From NCBI GenBank assembly GCA_021788495.1, contig JAJYKQ010000002.1, forward strand, positions 1 through 55,854: DNA of 55,854 bases, written 5' to 3'. Of the stretch, positions 1-7,731 are shown in pieces. The position numbers were made by a program, and so were the translations under genes. The notes beneath the pieces are model-generated. The model did not search any database. It had not been told where the DNA came from and saw only the letters and a list, made by a program, of their open reading frames with translations. How positions within the stretch are numbered: position 1 is the stretch's first letter; each line of letters begins with the position of its first letter. The DNA comes from a bacterium (GTDB taxonomy: Bacteria; SZUA-79; Acidulodesulfobacterales; Acidulodesulfobacteraceae).

Positions 1-24
1 AAACAATATCTAAATCTTCAAAAT

Positions 25-99
25 GCCGGCGTGGCTCAGGGGTAGAGCAGCTGATTCGTAATCAGCGGGTCGTAGGTTCGATTCCTATCGCCGGCTCCA
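25..99 (+). tRNA. tRNA-Thr (anticodon CGT)
   Basis: A full cloverleaf can be folded by eye. The seven-base acceptor arm GCCGGCG (25-31) pairs with CGCCGGC (89-95). The anticodon arm GCTGA/TCAGC encloses the loop TTCGTAA, which gives anticodon CGT (threonine, codon ACG). The T arm carries the usual TTCGATT loop. The discriminator base is T and the CCA end is encoded at 97-99. Confidence 0.95.
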
Positions 100-155
100 T
101 TCAAAACCGCAGTAAATAAGCACTTTTAAGGCAATTTCATTTCATAAAATTTTTT

Positions 156-174
156 CTCCGCAGATTATGCGGAA
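156..174 (-). terminator. Small hairpin after the DUF445 gene (weak terminator candidate)
   Basis: TCCGCA (157-162) and TGCGGA (168-173) form a perfect six-pair stem with a five-base loop, 17 bases beyond the stop codon of the leftward DUF445 gene. Read leftward, the stem is followed by a run of A and then T rather than an immediate T tract, so intrinsic termination is only a possibility. Confidence 0.3.
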
Positions 175-190
175 GTATTGTTTATATTAT

Positions 191-1750
191 TTATATTTTT
201 TTTAAAATAAGACTCAATACGGCTATAATGATTCCGATAAAAGAACCGGTTATAGCACCGTTTATTCTTATATATTGCAAGTCGTTGCCGATTTTATCTT
301 CGATTTGGCCGACTAATTTATCTTCGTCAAGATTTTCTAAATTTTTTCTTATAAGTTTTCCTATAGCCGAATGATTGATTTTCATAACATATATAATGTT
401 GTTTTTTAAAAAAACATCAATTTTATCGGTGTTTTTTGATATTTCATTCTCTATGAAAATAAAAAGATAATTAAATTTTTCTTTAAACAATTTTTTATTA
501 ACTATATATTCTTTGTTGTTTTTAAGTATTGAACCGACAAAATTTATTATTGTATCGCGCATAATGCTTTTTAACCGGTCTTTAAAACGGACTATAATAT
601 TTAAACCCTCCGAATTAATAAAATTTGAAAGTTTGTTTTTAATCGTTTTTTTCAGTTCGTCGTTATTTAAATAATTTATTATGTAATCTTTTATTTTATC
701 GGCATTTTCGTCGATAATATTTTCTACGGCATTTAAAATTTGAATCCTTGAAGTTTTGTCTATATCGTTTAATGCGCTTAAAATATAATCTTTTATATTT
801 AATCTGACCTCGTTATTTTCGTTGTTTTTTATATCTTTAATAAAATCTATAATTTTTGTTATAATTTCGTTAGAAAGCCTATCTATGTCCAAAATATTCG
901 TCTTTTCCGCTACAAACATCAGTACGTTCTTTAAGGCGGAACTGCTTTTGTATTTTTCGATTATATCGGCTACCTGTTGTTTTAAATACGGCCTGTTTTC
1001 TTCTATGTTTCGTATTGCGAAGCCGCTTAAATCAGATATAATGTAGGCGAAATTTTCATCTATTATTTTATTTCCCGCAAATTTTATAGATTTTATAATT
1101 TCATCCGAATACGCGTCCGTGATTTTTTTTGACAGGACGTCCGCATTATACGTTTTAATATAATCGTTTATATAATTAATTAAATTATCGTAAATATAAT
1201 TCGAATCTTCGGACTCCAAAAATACGGCAAATTTGCTTATTATATTTTTGGATATATTGTCGTCGGACAATGTTTTGTCCAATGCTTTATCGATATTTTT
1301 ATGTAAAAAATTTTTAAATTTATCCGTTTTGGCATAATTAACTGATTTTAAAATTAATTTTCTTAAAGACAGCATTAATTTATTTTTGTTTTTATCTTTT
1401 TTTATAATGTTTAGCAGGATATCGGAAAAATTTATGTCGTTTATTTCTTTTGCAAGATAATTTTTGCCGAGCCATATATCGTTGACGGTATTGCTTATCG
1501 AATTAATAATTTTTTCTTTGTTGTTTTTAATGGTATTTGTGTGCGGAATATGAAGTCCGAGCGGATATTTAAATAAAGCCGTTACGGCAAACCAGTCGGC
1601 GATACCGCCTATAAGCGCCGCCGCCGAAGCCCTTTGCAGTATAAATATCCAGATATTATCGACGTGTATAAGGTAAGATGCTAAAAAAATTAAAAAAGCA
1701 AATAAAAGAAAGAGATTTGCGATAATTTTATTTTTGGCTTTTAAATCCAT
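191..1750 (-). CDS. DUF445 family membrane protein
   Basis: A 519-residue protein of the DUF445 (YjiN/YheB-like) family. The family signature is plain near the N-terminus: a hydrophobic segment (about residues 10-30), then GGIADWFAVTALFKYPLGL followed by IPHT (about 48-70). A long Lys/Asn/Asp-rich, probably helical middle follows, and a final hydrophobic anchor (about 497-517) ends the protein. This is the usual family architecture, with both ends in the membrane and a large soluble helical body. The function is unknown. It is transcribed away from the lexA-like/umuC pair, with 219 bp between the two start codons. Family assignment is firm; no function is claimed. Confidence 0.85.
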   Translation of the reverse strand: MDLKAKNKIIANLFLLFAFLIFLASYLIHVDNIWIFILQRASAAALIGGIADWFAVTALFKYPLGLHIPHTNTIKNNKEKIINSISNTVNDIWLGKNYLAKEINDINFSDILLNIIKKDKNKNKLMLSLRKLILKSVNYAKTDKFKNFLHKNIDKALDKTLSDDNISKNIISKFAVFLESEDSNYIYDNLINYINDYIKTYNADVLSKKITDAYSDEIIKSIKFAGNKIIDENFAYIISDLSGFAIRNIEENRPYLKQQVADIIEKYKSSSALKNVLMFVAEKTNILDIDRLSNEIITKIIDFIKDIKNNENNEVRLNIKDYILSALNDIDKTSRIQILNAVENIIDENADKIKDYIINYLNNDELKKTIKNKLSNFINSEGLNIIVRFKDRLKSIMRDTIINFVGSILKNNKEYIVNKKLFKEKFNYLFIFIENEISKNTDKIDVFLKNNIIYVMKINHSAIGKLIRKNLENLDEDKLVGQIEDKIGNDLQYIRINGAITGSFIGIIIAVLSLILKKI

Positions 1751-1807
1751 ATTTTTAATTTTATCATTATTTTATAGCATTGACATAATTTTTGTTTAAT
1801 TTTTTGC

Positions 1808-1837
1808 TTGACAGTGAACGATTGTTTACTATATTAT
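1808..1837 (+). promoter_or_regulatory. Promoter with SOS-like operator for the lexA-like/umuC operon
   Basis: A perfect -35 hexamer TTGACA (1808-1813) is followed after 18 bp by TATTAT (1832-1837) as the likely -10. Between them lies the inverted repeat AGTGAAC-GATT-GTTTACT (1813-1830), with one mismatched pair. Its core, GAAC-N4-GTTT, resembles the GAAC-N4-GTTC type of LexA box known from Gram-positive and some other bacteria. A repressor bound there would block RNA polymerase. The site lies 140 bp upstream of the lexA-like start. Promoter elements and dyad are seen; binding by the downstream repressor is inferred. Confidence 0.6.
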
Positions 1838-1838
1838 A

Positions 1839-1858
1839 ATATATATCGCGATATATAT
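1839..1858. repeat. 20-bp perfect palindrome downstream of the lexA-like promoter
   Basis: ATATATATCGCGATATATAT is a perfect 20-bp dyad centred on CGCG, starting two bases after the proposed -10 box. It could be a second operator, or form a hairpin at the start of the transcript. AT richness makes part of it expected by chance, but the CGCG centre stands out. Confidence 0.6.
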
Positions 1859-1873
1859 ATGCCGTAAATATAG

Positions 1874-1931
1874 AATAATTCAAAATTTCAATAATTCAAA
1901 ATTTAAATTTCATCATTAATTTCATCATTAA
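1874..1931. repeat. Short direct repeats in the lexA-like leader
   Basis: Two 15-bp copies of AATAATTCAAAATTT (1874-1888 and 1890-1904) are followed by two adjacent 12-bp copies of TTTCATCATTAA (1908-1919 and 1920-1931). They fill most of the space between the promoter and the start codon at 1970. They look like simple-sequence duplications in AT-rich DNA; no function is proposed. Confidence 0.6.
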
Positions 1932-1969
1932 TTTAATTTTTTCATATTGTTCTGCTATAAATTATAAAT

Positions 1970-2620
1970 ATGGATATAAAACTTAAGGGCAGACTTGATT
2001 CTATAAAAGGTTTCTATATAAAAAGCGGAAGGATGCCGACTTATTCCGAAATGACGGATTTATTCGGGGTGAAATCAAAAAATGCGGTTTTTAAAATAGT
2101 CGGCAAGCTTATAGAAAAAGGTTTTTTAAAAAAAGATTCAAAAGGGTATTTACTGCCTGTTTCCGGTATTTATGCGGATACGGCGGCTATGCTGATGACT
2201 AATGCATCCGCTATTTTTGCGGCGGCAGCAGGCGCAGGCGGCGGTCTTATTAAGCTTCTTGGAAGCGTTGAAGCCGGTTTTCCCAGTCCTGCGGAAGAAG
2301 AGCTTTTAGACAGCATTTCTATCGATAAGCTTTTGATAAAAAATCCAAATTCTTCTTTTATGCTTGAAGTTTCAGGAGATTCTATGATTAACGTCGGCAT
2401 AATGCCGAAAGATTTTGTAGTAGTAGATAAATCGCTGACGCCCAAAGAAGGCGATATAGTGATAGCGCGCGTAGACGGCGACTGGACGATAAAATATCTC
2501 AGAAAAGATAACGGCAAATATATACTTGAAGCTGCAAACCCTAAATATGGAATTATAACGCCTAAACAGGAATTAACGGTTGCGGGAGTCGTAGTAGGCA
2601 CTATAAGAAAATATAAATAG
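1970..2620 (+). CDS. lexA: LexA/UmuD-like autocleaving repressor (S24 peptidase)
   Basis: A 216-residue protein with a LexA-type winged-helix DNA-binding region (about 5-63) and a C-terminal S24 peptidase domain (about 95-215). The self-cleavage machinery is complete: an Ala-Gly site (A102-G103), a catalytic Ser in GDSM (S138) and a catalytic Lys in TIKYL (K175). The linker (about 70-97) is unusually rich in Ala and Gly. In this family, RecA filaments trigger cleavage and loss of repression. The next gene is UmuC, 34 bp downstream, so the protein may act both as operon repressor and, once cleaved, as the UmuD' partner. It may be a dedicated regulator rather than the cell's global LexA; sequence alone does not decide this. 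Confidence 0.85.
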   Translation: MDIKLKGRLDSIKGFYIKSGRMPTYSEMTDLFGVKSKNAVFKIVGKLIEKGFLKKDSKGYLLPVSGIYADTAAMLMTNASAIFAAAAGAGGGLIKLLGSVEAGFPSPAEEELLDSISIDKLLIKNPNSSFMLEVSGDSMINVGIMPKDFVVVDKSLTPKEGDIVIARVDGDWTIKYLRKDNGKYILEAANPKYGIITPKQELTVAGVVVGTIRKYK

Positions 2621-2654
2621 CGGTTAAATTATAATCGTATAACAAAGTAATTTT

Positions 2655-3890
2655 ATGACCAATTTTTGCGTACATTCATGGCCGAAGGCTATCGCCCACA
2701 TAGATGCCGACGCTTTTTTCGTAGCATGCGAGCGTGCGTTAAATCCGTCTTTAAACGGAAAATGCGTCGCGGTAGGAAAAGAGCGGGGCATTATAACGGC
2801 TTTAAGCTATGAAGCTAAAGCAAAAGGAGTAAAGCGCGGCATGAGGTCTTTCGAAGCTAAAAAAATATGTCCCGGGCTTATAGTTATAGAATCCGATTAC
2901 GAAGCATACTCCCTTTTTTCTTTACGTATGTTTAATATAATAAAAAACTTTTCGCCGCAGGTAGAAGAGTATTCGATAGACGAGGCGTTCGTCGATTTAA
3001 GCGGATTACGAAGGGTGTTTTCCTGTTCCTACGAAGAAATTGCTAAAAAAATGCAGATTGCGGTAGAAAAAGAGTTGTCTATAACCGTTTCGATAGGCGT
3101 AAGCATAACGAAAACGCTTGCTAAAATAGCTTCTAAACTTAAAAAGCCTAAAGGGCTTGCCGTAATAGAAGGCAGGGATATACAAAATATTTTATGCAAT
3201 ATCAAGATTGAAGACGTCTGGGGCATAGGAAATAATACGGCGTATCTTTTGAAAAAATTCGGCATAAATTCCGCTTTAGATTTTGCTCTCAAAGACGAAA
3301 ATTTTATAGGTAGGTATTTATCTAAACCTTATAAAGAAACATGGCTTGAACTTAGAGGAAATGCAGTTTTAGGAATTAACGCATCCGCTAAATCGACTTA
3401 TAAAACTATAAGCAAGGCTAAGAGTTTTTATCCGCCCTCAAGCGACGAGATGTTTCTTTTTTCGGAACTTACTAAAAATTTAGAAAATGCCTGCGCTAAA
3501 GCCAGAAGATTTAACTTAGCCGCCGCAAAAATTTCTATTTTTTTAAAAACGCAGGATTTTAAAACAACCGGCGTTCAGATAAAACTTACTACGCCTTCCG
3601 CCTTCCCGCCTCTTCTTATGAATGCTTTAAAAGAAGGTTTTAAGTATATATATGAAAAAATATATCTATACAGGCAGACGGAAATAGTTTTGTACCTTAC
3701 GGAAAACGTCCAGTATTCGCTTTTTGACGATATTGTTAAAATTGATAAAATAAAACGCATATACGATTCTATAGACGGTATAAATAAAAAATTAGGAAGA
3801 AATTCCGTTCATCTTGCTTCAAGCATTCCTTCTTTAAACGCAGGACATAAAATTAGATTTTCTATGCCGCTTATGGATATAAAAGTATAA
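2655..3890 (+). CDS. umuC: UmuC-type error-prone DNA polymerase V subunit
   Basis: A 411-residue Y-family polymerase, close to the usual UmuC length of about 420. The catalytic acidic residues are present in HIDADAFF (D17, D19) and SIDEAF (D109, E110). The helix-hairpin-helix stretch is about residues 185-215. A little-finger domain follows, and then a UmuC-type tail with the pattern SIDGINKKLGR (about 374-384) that distinguishes UmuC from DinB. It would carry out mutagenic translesion synthesis together with a cleaved UmuD-like partner, here probably the preceding S24 protein. It shares the operon and promoter of that gene. Confidence 0.9.
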   Translation: MTNFCVHSWPKAIAHIDADAFFVACERALNPSLNGKCVAVGKERGIITALSYEAKAKGVKRGMRSFEAKKICPGLIVIESDYEAYSLFSLRMFNIIKNFSPQVEEYSIDEAFVDLSGLRRVFSCSYEEIAKKMQIAVEKELSITVSIGVSITKTLAKIASKLKKPKGLAVIEGRDIQNILCNIKIEDVWGIGNNTAYLLKKFGINSALDFALKDENFIGRYLSKPYKETWLELRGNAVLGINASAKSTYKTISKAKSFYPPSSDEMFLFSELTKNLENACAKARRFNLAAAKISIFLKTQDFKTTGVQIKLTTPSAFPPLLMNALKEGFKYIYEKIYLYRQTEIVLYLTENVQYSLFDDIVKIDKIKRIYDSIDGINKKLGRNSVHLASSIPSLNAGHKIRFSMPLMDIKV

Positions 3891-3930
3891 ATTTTAACAA
3901 ATTAATTTCAAAAGCTCAGAGGTTAAATAT

Positions 3931-4140
3931 ATGTATGGGTTAGGCAGATTCCTTATATTAACCGGAATAGTATTGATAATTTTAGGTTTATTATTTATTG
4001 TTTTTCATAAACTGCCTATAGGCAAGTTTCCGGGAGATATAATAATTAAAAAAGGCAATTTTACTTTTTATTTTCCATTGGGATTAAGTATAATTGCAAG
4101 CATAATATTGACTATTATTATGTATTTAATAAGAAAATGA
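3931..4140 (+). CDS. DUF2905 small membrane protein
   Basis: A 69-residue protein with two hydrophobic helices (about 6-26 and 46-67). They flank the conserved DUF2905 core, with the pattern LPIGKFPGDIIIKKGNFTFY (28-47) followed by FPLG. Length and motif match this widespread small family, whose function is not known. It lies 40 bp after umuC and could be co-transcribed with it. The downstream tRNA-Lys gene is on the opposite strand. Confidence 0.85.
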   Translation: MYGLGRFLILTGIVLIILGLLFIVFHKLPIGKFPGDIIIKKGNFTFYFPLGLSIIASIILTIIMYLIRK

Positions 4141-4158
4141 TTACAGTCTTTATTTTAC

Positions 4159-4234
4159 TGGTGGGCTGTCCCGGGATCGAACCGGGGACCTACTGATTAA
4201 GAGTCAGTTGCTCTACCGATTGAGCTAACAGCCC
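4159..4234 (-). tRNA. tRNA-Lys (anticodon CTT)
   Basis: Read on the minus strand, GGGCTGT pairs with ACAGCCC in the acceptor arm. The anticodon arm ACTGA/TCAGT encloses the loop CTCTTAA, giving anticodon CTT (lysine, AAG). A TTCGATC T loop follows, with an A discriminator and an encoded CCA end. Length is 76 bases. A good promoter lies just upstream (4278-4307). Confidence 0.95.
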
Positions 4235-4277
4235 GAAAATATTTATTGAAAATGCGGCAAAATATTAATGCCTATCA

Positions 4278-4307
4278 ATTATATACTATTTTTATTTTTT
4301 TAGTCAA
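4278..4307 (-). promoter_or_regulatory. Sigma70-type promoter for tRNA-Lys
   Basis: On the minus strand TTGACT (4307-4302) is followed by an 18-bp A-rich spacer and a perfect TATAAT (4283-4278). Transcription would start near 4271, about 37 bases before the mature tRNA 5' end at 4234, which fits a short processed leader. Confidence 0.75.
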
Positions 4308-4415
4308 TTTTTTTAACAATATTTTTATTAATGATATACTTATAAATAGATATTATGAAAATATAAAGAGTATTATAATGATGAGGCGGGTAAAAAGATT
4401 ATCCGGAGAAATTAT

Positions 4416-5063
4416 ATGATATTTAAAAACAGGATAGAAGCGGGGAAACTGCTTGGAGAAAAGTTGTCGGCGGAGAAATTCGGCGGCAGAAATACCGTGG
4501 TTATTGGTTTGTTAAGAGGCGGAATTCCAGTTGCTTATGAAATAGCGGCAATATTAAAATCACCGTTAGACGTGGCATTGGTAAGAAAAATAGGTGCGCC
4601 TAATCAGGAAGAGTTGGCCATAGGGGCGGTAGTAGACGGAAAATCGCCGAAAGTTTATCTTAACGAATCTCTTATATCGCGCATTAATATCCCCGCGGGA
4701 TACTTAGAGCGCATGGAGCAGATTAAATTTAAAGAAATAAGGGAAAGGGAAAAAATATACAGGCGGGGAGCCGAAAAGATTGATGTAAGCGGCAAAACGG
4801 CTATAATAGTGGATGACGGCATTGCTACCGGAGCGTCTGTCATGGCGGTAATAGAAGCAGTTAAGGATGAAAAACCTGCGAAAATAATCGTAGCTGTGCC
4901 GGTTATAGCTGGCGATACGATGAGAGAATTAAAGAAAGTCGTCGATAAAGTAGTAGTTTTAAGCGCTCCGGAAGAGTTTTACGCGGTTGGGGAATTTTAC
5001 GAAGATTTCAGCCAGACGACGGACGAAGAGGTGTTATATCTTCTGCAAAAATCAAAAAAATAG
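4416..5063 (+). CDS. Phosphoribosyltransferase (COG1926 type)
   Basis: A 215-residue type I phosphoribosyltransferase fold protein. The PRPP-binding loop is clear: IIVDDGIATGAS (about 130-141, acidic pair D133-D134). The early GLLRGGIPVAYEIA (31-44) is the usual PPi-loop region, and VRKIGAPNQEELAIG (56-70) is typical of the COG1926 family. The substrate of this family is generally not established. Some members are fused to alpha/beta hydrolases, but this one stands alone. No operon partner is evident: tRNA-Lys lies on the other strand upstream, and a 242-bp gap follows. Confidence 0.8.
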   Translation: MIFKNRIEAGKLLGEKLSAEKFGGRNTVVIGLLRGGIPVAYEIAAILKSPLDVALVRKIGAPNQEELAIGAVVDGKSPKVYLNESLISRINIPAGYLERMEQIKFKEIREREKIYRRGAEKIDVSGKTAIIVDDGIATGASVMAVIEAVKDEKPAKIIVAVPVIAGDTMRELKKVVDKVVVLSAPEEFYAVGEFYEDFSQTTDEEVLYLLQKSKK

Positions 5064-5199
5064 CATAAATTTTATAAACACAAATTAATTATATAAAATA
5101 GTTTAAAAGAAGATAAACTAAGTTTAACTTTATTTTAAATTCATATTCTTAAAATAATATCGATAAAATTTATGAATTCTGAATTATTATTATAGAATT

Positions 5200-5239
5200 G
5201 TGACTTAAATCAATTTAAACTTTTTTTGAATTTGATAAA
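5200..5239 (+). promoter_or_regulatory. FNR/DNR-like box and -10 element upstream of the sufT-like operon
   Basis: GTGAC-TTAA-ATCAA (5200-5213) matches the dyad pattern of CRP/FNR-family sites (TTGAT-N4-ATCAA for FNR; TTGAC-N4-GTCAA for DNR/NnrR). After 20 bp comes GATAAA (5234-5239), a plausible -10. The box would then be centred close to -40, the usual place for an activator of this family. A near-identical arrangement lies upstream of the hemerythrin gene (8304-8342). The rest of the gap at 5064-5305 is AT-rich with no other feature seen. Confidence 0.5.
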
Positions 5240-5305
5240 CTTTATATTAAAAGGAAGTAAAAAATAAAATCGAATAGATTTAAAATTTTAATATAGGAGT
5301 TTATC

Positions 5306-5614
5306 ATGGCGGAATTTAATGAAAAGGACGTATTGGAAAAATTAAAAGGCATTATAGACCCTGAGCTTGAAGTAAATATAGTCGATCTTGGGCTGGTATA
5401 TAAAATCAATTTAAATCAAACAGGCGGCGTCTGTTTAGATATGACTTTAACGGCAAAGGGCTGTCCTATAAGCGACGTTATAAAATATGAGGTAGAGGAG
5501 GCAGTTAAAAGCATTCCAGGCGTTAACGGCGTAAAAGTAAATTTCGTTTGGGAGCCGGAATGGAATCCTTCGATGATTAAGACCGATGCCCTAAAAAGAC
5601 TTAAAACGCATTAA
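5306..5614 (+). CDS. MIP18/DUF59 family protein (SufT/PaaD-like Fe-S assembly factor)
   Basis: A 102-residue single-domain protein of the DUF59/MIP18 family. It shows the conserved DPE motif (18-20), NIVDLGLVY (24-32), the TAKGCP motif with Cys53, and a terminal W-P region (about 82-88). Members help deliver or mature iron-sulfur clusters. Free-standing copies such as SufT work outside the main SUF operon. A good ribosome-binding site (TAGGAG) precedes the ATG. It leads a two-gene operon with the downstream membrane protein, 86 bp away, under the FNR/DNR-like box. That suggests Fe-S or metal-centre maintenance under changing oxygen or NO; this role is inferred. Confidence 0.8.
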   Translation: MAEFNEKDVLEKLKGIIDPELEVNIVDLGLVYKINLNQTGGVCLDMTLTAKGCPISDVIKYEVEEAVKSIPGVNGVKVNFVWEPEWNPSMIKTDALKRLKTH

Positions 5615-5700
5615 TTTTTTTAATAACGCGGTATGCAAAAAATTGCCGGTATAAAACAAAATATAACAAAAGCATAAAAAAAGGACGGTAAATAAAATAT

Positions 5701-6957
5701 ATGAATACAACGGATAGTTCTATAGAAATAGCATTAAAACATATAAAAACCGCGCTTATTTTTTTGCCGGTTTTTTTCATAGTAATGTTTTTTGATTATA
5801 AGAGTTTTAACGGATATTTTTTTATGAATAATAAAATAATAGCCCTTACGCACATATTTACGCTTGGTTTTTTGCTCATGGTAATTATGGGTGCTTCTTA
5901 TATGCTTTTGCCTGTGGCGCTCGGCGTGAAAATTGCTTACGAAAAGCTTTTTATTCCGGTTTATTACGGATACGTAATTTCTTTATTGCTTTTCGTTATT
6001 GGAATGCATTATCTCTGGAGCGCTATGATAGCCGCGGGCGGCATCCTCCTTTTTATATCGGTTTTAACATATAATATAAACATTTTGATAAGTATAAAGA
6101 AGGTAAAGAAATGGGATTATTCTTCTTTGGGAATAGCATTTTCGTATTCTTATCTGCTTATAGGATTGTCCGTAGGACTGTATTTGGCTTTAACTTTTTA
6201 TTTTAAAATAGGGCTGAACATTTACGATATATTGCAAGACCATATTTATCTTATGTTCATAGGTTTTGTCATAATGCTTTTTATAGCCGTTTCATACAGG
6301 CTGCTGCCGATGTTTTATATGACTAAAGCGCCGGATAATTTATACTGGAAAACGGATTTAACCGTTATTAACGCAGGAATTATCGCAATGCTCGCATCTT
6401 CGTTTTTTGGAAACGTGTCCGCCGTTCATATTTATTTAAATGAAGCCGGAGGATGGCTTTTAGGTGCGGGTATCCTTGTGTACTGCTATATATTTTTTAG
6501 CCTTATGTTAAAAAGGCTTAAAAAAAAGTTCGATATTACGACGTTTTATCTATACGCCGGCATTATATTTTTAGTTGCGGCGGTATTTGCCGGTCTGATT
6601 ATAAATATCGTTCCGCAGGAAAAATTATTCGTATTAATCGGCATAAACGGCGATTATTATCTTTATTATATATTCGCTTTTTTAGGACTGTTCAGCTTTG
6701 CCGGAATGGTAATTATAGGTTTCCTGCATAAAATATTTCCGTTTCTTATAAGCCTTAAATCTTTTGAAAAGGCAAAAAAAGGAGCGTACGGTAAACTGTT
6801 TTCGGATTTGAAAACTAAATATTTTGAATACGTAATATTTGCAATGTTTCTGGCAGGCTCTATTCTTTGGATATTTTATTTGGTACAGCTTTCCGCTGCA
6901 GTTCTTTTTGCGGCATCTATACTGCTTATGCTGCATATATTTTCTATGGGCTGGTAA
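5701..6957 (+). CDS. Polytopic membrane protein, heme-copper-oxidase-I/NnrS-like
   Basis: A 418-residue, almost wholly hydrophobic protein with about 11-12 predicted membrane helices. Two stretches repeat one pattern: H51-I-F-x2-GF-x2-M-x4-SY-x-LLP (51-71) and H181-I-Y-x4-GF-x2-M-x4-VSYRLLPMF (181-205). GFLHKIFPFL (341-350) follows later. Histidines at 51, 103, 181, 243, 343 and 412 fall in or near predicted helices and could bind heme or metal. The look is that of the poorly characterised membrane proteins related to cytochrome oxidase subunit I or NnrS that accompany NO and denitrification genes. The neighbouring DUF2249 and hemerythrin genes fit this. Exact family and function are uncertain. 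Confidence 0.55.
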   Translation: MNTTDSSIEIALKHIKTALIFLPVFFIVMFFDYKSFNGYFFMNNKIIALTHIFTLGFLLMVIMGASYMLLPVALGVKIAYEKLFIPVYYGYVISLLLFVIGMHYLWSAMIAAGGILLFISVLTYNINILISIKKVKKWDYSSLGIAFSYSYLLIGLSVGLYLALTFYFKIGLNIYDILQDHIYLMFIGFVIMLFIAVSYRLLPMFYMTKAPDNLYWKTDLTVINAGIIAMLASSFFGNVSAVHIYLNEAGGWLLGAGILVYCYIFFSLMLKRLKKKFDITTFYLYAGIIFLVAAVFAGLIINIVPQEKLFVLIGINGDYYLYYIFAFLGLFSFAGMVIIGFLHKIFPFLISLKSFEKAKKGAYGKLFSDLKTKYFEYVIFAMFLAGSILWIFYLVQLSAAVLFAASILLMLHIFSMGW

Positions 6958-6974
6958 GAAAAACAGTAATTTAA

Positions 6975-7021
6975 AAGGCGATAACGGCATCAAATTTGAA
7001 TTTTGACGCCGTTATCGCCTT
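6975..7021. terminator. Bidirectional terminator between convergent operons
   Basis: AAGGCGATAACGGC (6975-6988) and GCCGTTATCGCCTT (7008-7021) form a perfect 14-pair stem around a 19-base loop. It sits 18 bases after the rightward membrane-protein gene and about 100 bases beyond the 3' end of the leftward DUF2249 gene. The stem could stop transcription from both sides. Confidence 0.8.
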
Positions 7022-7121
7022 GATTTATTCTTTATATTATTAAGTTTATCTCTGTCGCCGTTATTGAGTTACTGCCAGTTATCTTTGTACCTGTTCTATT
7101 TTTATCTTTTCCTCTTATTTC

Positions 7122-7661
7122 TTATTTCCAAATTTTTATCTTATAAAGGTCGTCCGCAGTTTCTTCCGTCAAGAATTTATATCCGGCGTCTTTTAATCTT
7201 GGATATAGATGCACAGGTTTTCTTTCGTGTATTATATGTATCGTTTCGTCGTTCTTTAAGTTTTCCAGAGCCGCAAATATTTTTAAAAGAGGCTGAGGCG
7301 GCTCAAGCCCTCTAACGTCAAGTTCAATAATATTCTGCTTGTGCGCAAGGTTTTTTAAATCCTCGTCGTCGAATTGATTTTCGTCTGCCCCTTCGGAAAC
7401 TTTTATCGGTTTTATGTCGCCGCCGCTTCTAAAAAAAATTATTTCGAATCCTTCAGGCATATTATTGGTTATATGTTCAAAGCCCTTGTTTTTTAAAACC
7501 GAATAAAGCGGAAAAGGTTCGAAACTGTTAATTAAAACAAGAGCTTCTGCTTCATTTAAATTATTAACCGCTTCCATTATTTTTTTAAACGGATCGTTTC
7601 CGCTTTTAATGTCTTCCCTTACGTCGAGCGTTATTTTTTTTAAGTCCGTTACGTCTTTCAT
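7122..7661 (-). CDS. Tandem DUF2249 domain protein
   Basis: A 179-residue protein with two copies of the DUF2249 (SirA/TusA-like fold) domain. The first is about 8-78, ITLDVRED...EALVLINSFEPFPLY. The second is about 108-178, IELDVRGLEPPQPLLKIFAAL...ETIHIIHERKPVHLYPRL, followed by KDAGY. The second copy keeps the HE-x-x-P-x-x-LYP element expected in this family; the first has a divergent FEPFPLY version. DUF2249 domains often occur beside hemerythrins and nitric-oxide or nitrite reductases, but their biochemistry is not settled. The gene is second in a leftward operon, 70 bp after the hemerythrin gene, and a ribosome-binding site (GGAG) precedes its ATG. Confidence 0.8.
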   Translation of the reverse strand: MKDVTDLKKITLDVREDIKSGNDPFKKIMEAVNNLNEAEALVLINSFEPFPLYSVLKNKGFEHITNNMPEGFEIIFFRSGGDIKPIKVSEGADENQFDDEDLKNLAHKQNIIELDVRGLEPPQPLLKIFAALENLKNDETIHIIHERKPVHLYPRLKDAGYKFLTEETADDLYKIKIWK

Positions 7662-7731
7662 AATATTATATTCTCCTTATTTTTTAAAAAAATTAAATTT
7701 AATTTTCTGTATTAATTATAACGTTAAGGTA

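Noticed and set aside
2170..2601. A 143-codon leftward frame opposite the LexA-like gene
   Set aside because: The sense strand encodes a complete S24 peptidase domain with catalytic residues; the antisense product is Ser/Ala-rich without homology.
7064..7315. A small rightward frame over the end of the DUF2249 gene
   Set aside because: It is antisense to the DUF2249 coding region and starts within the terminator area without a ribosome-binding site.
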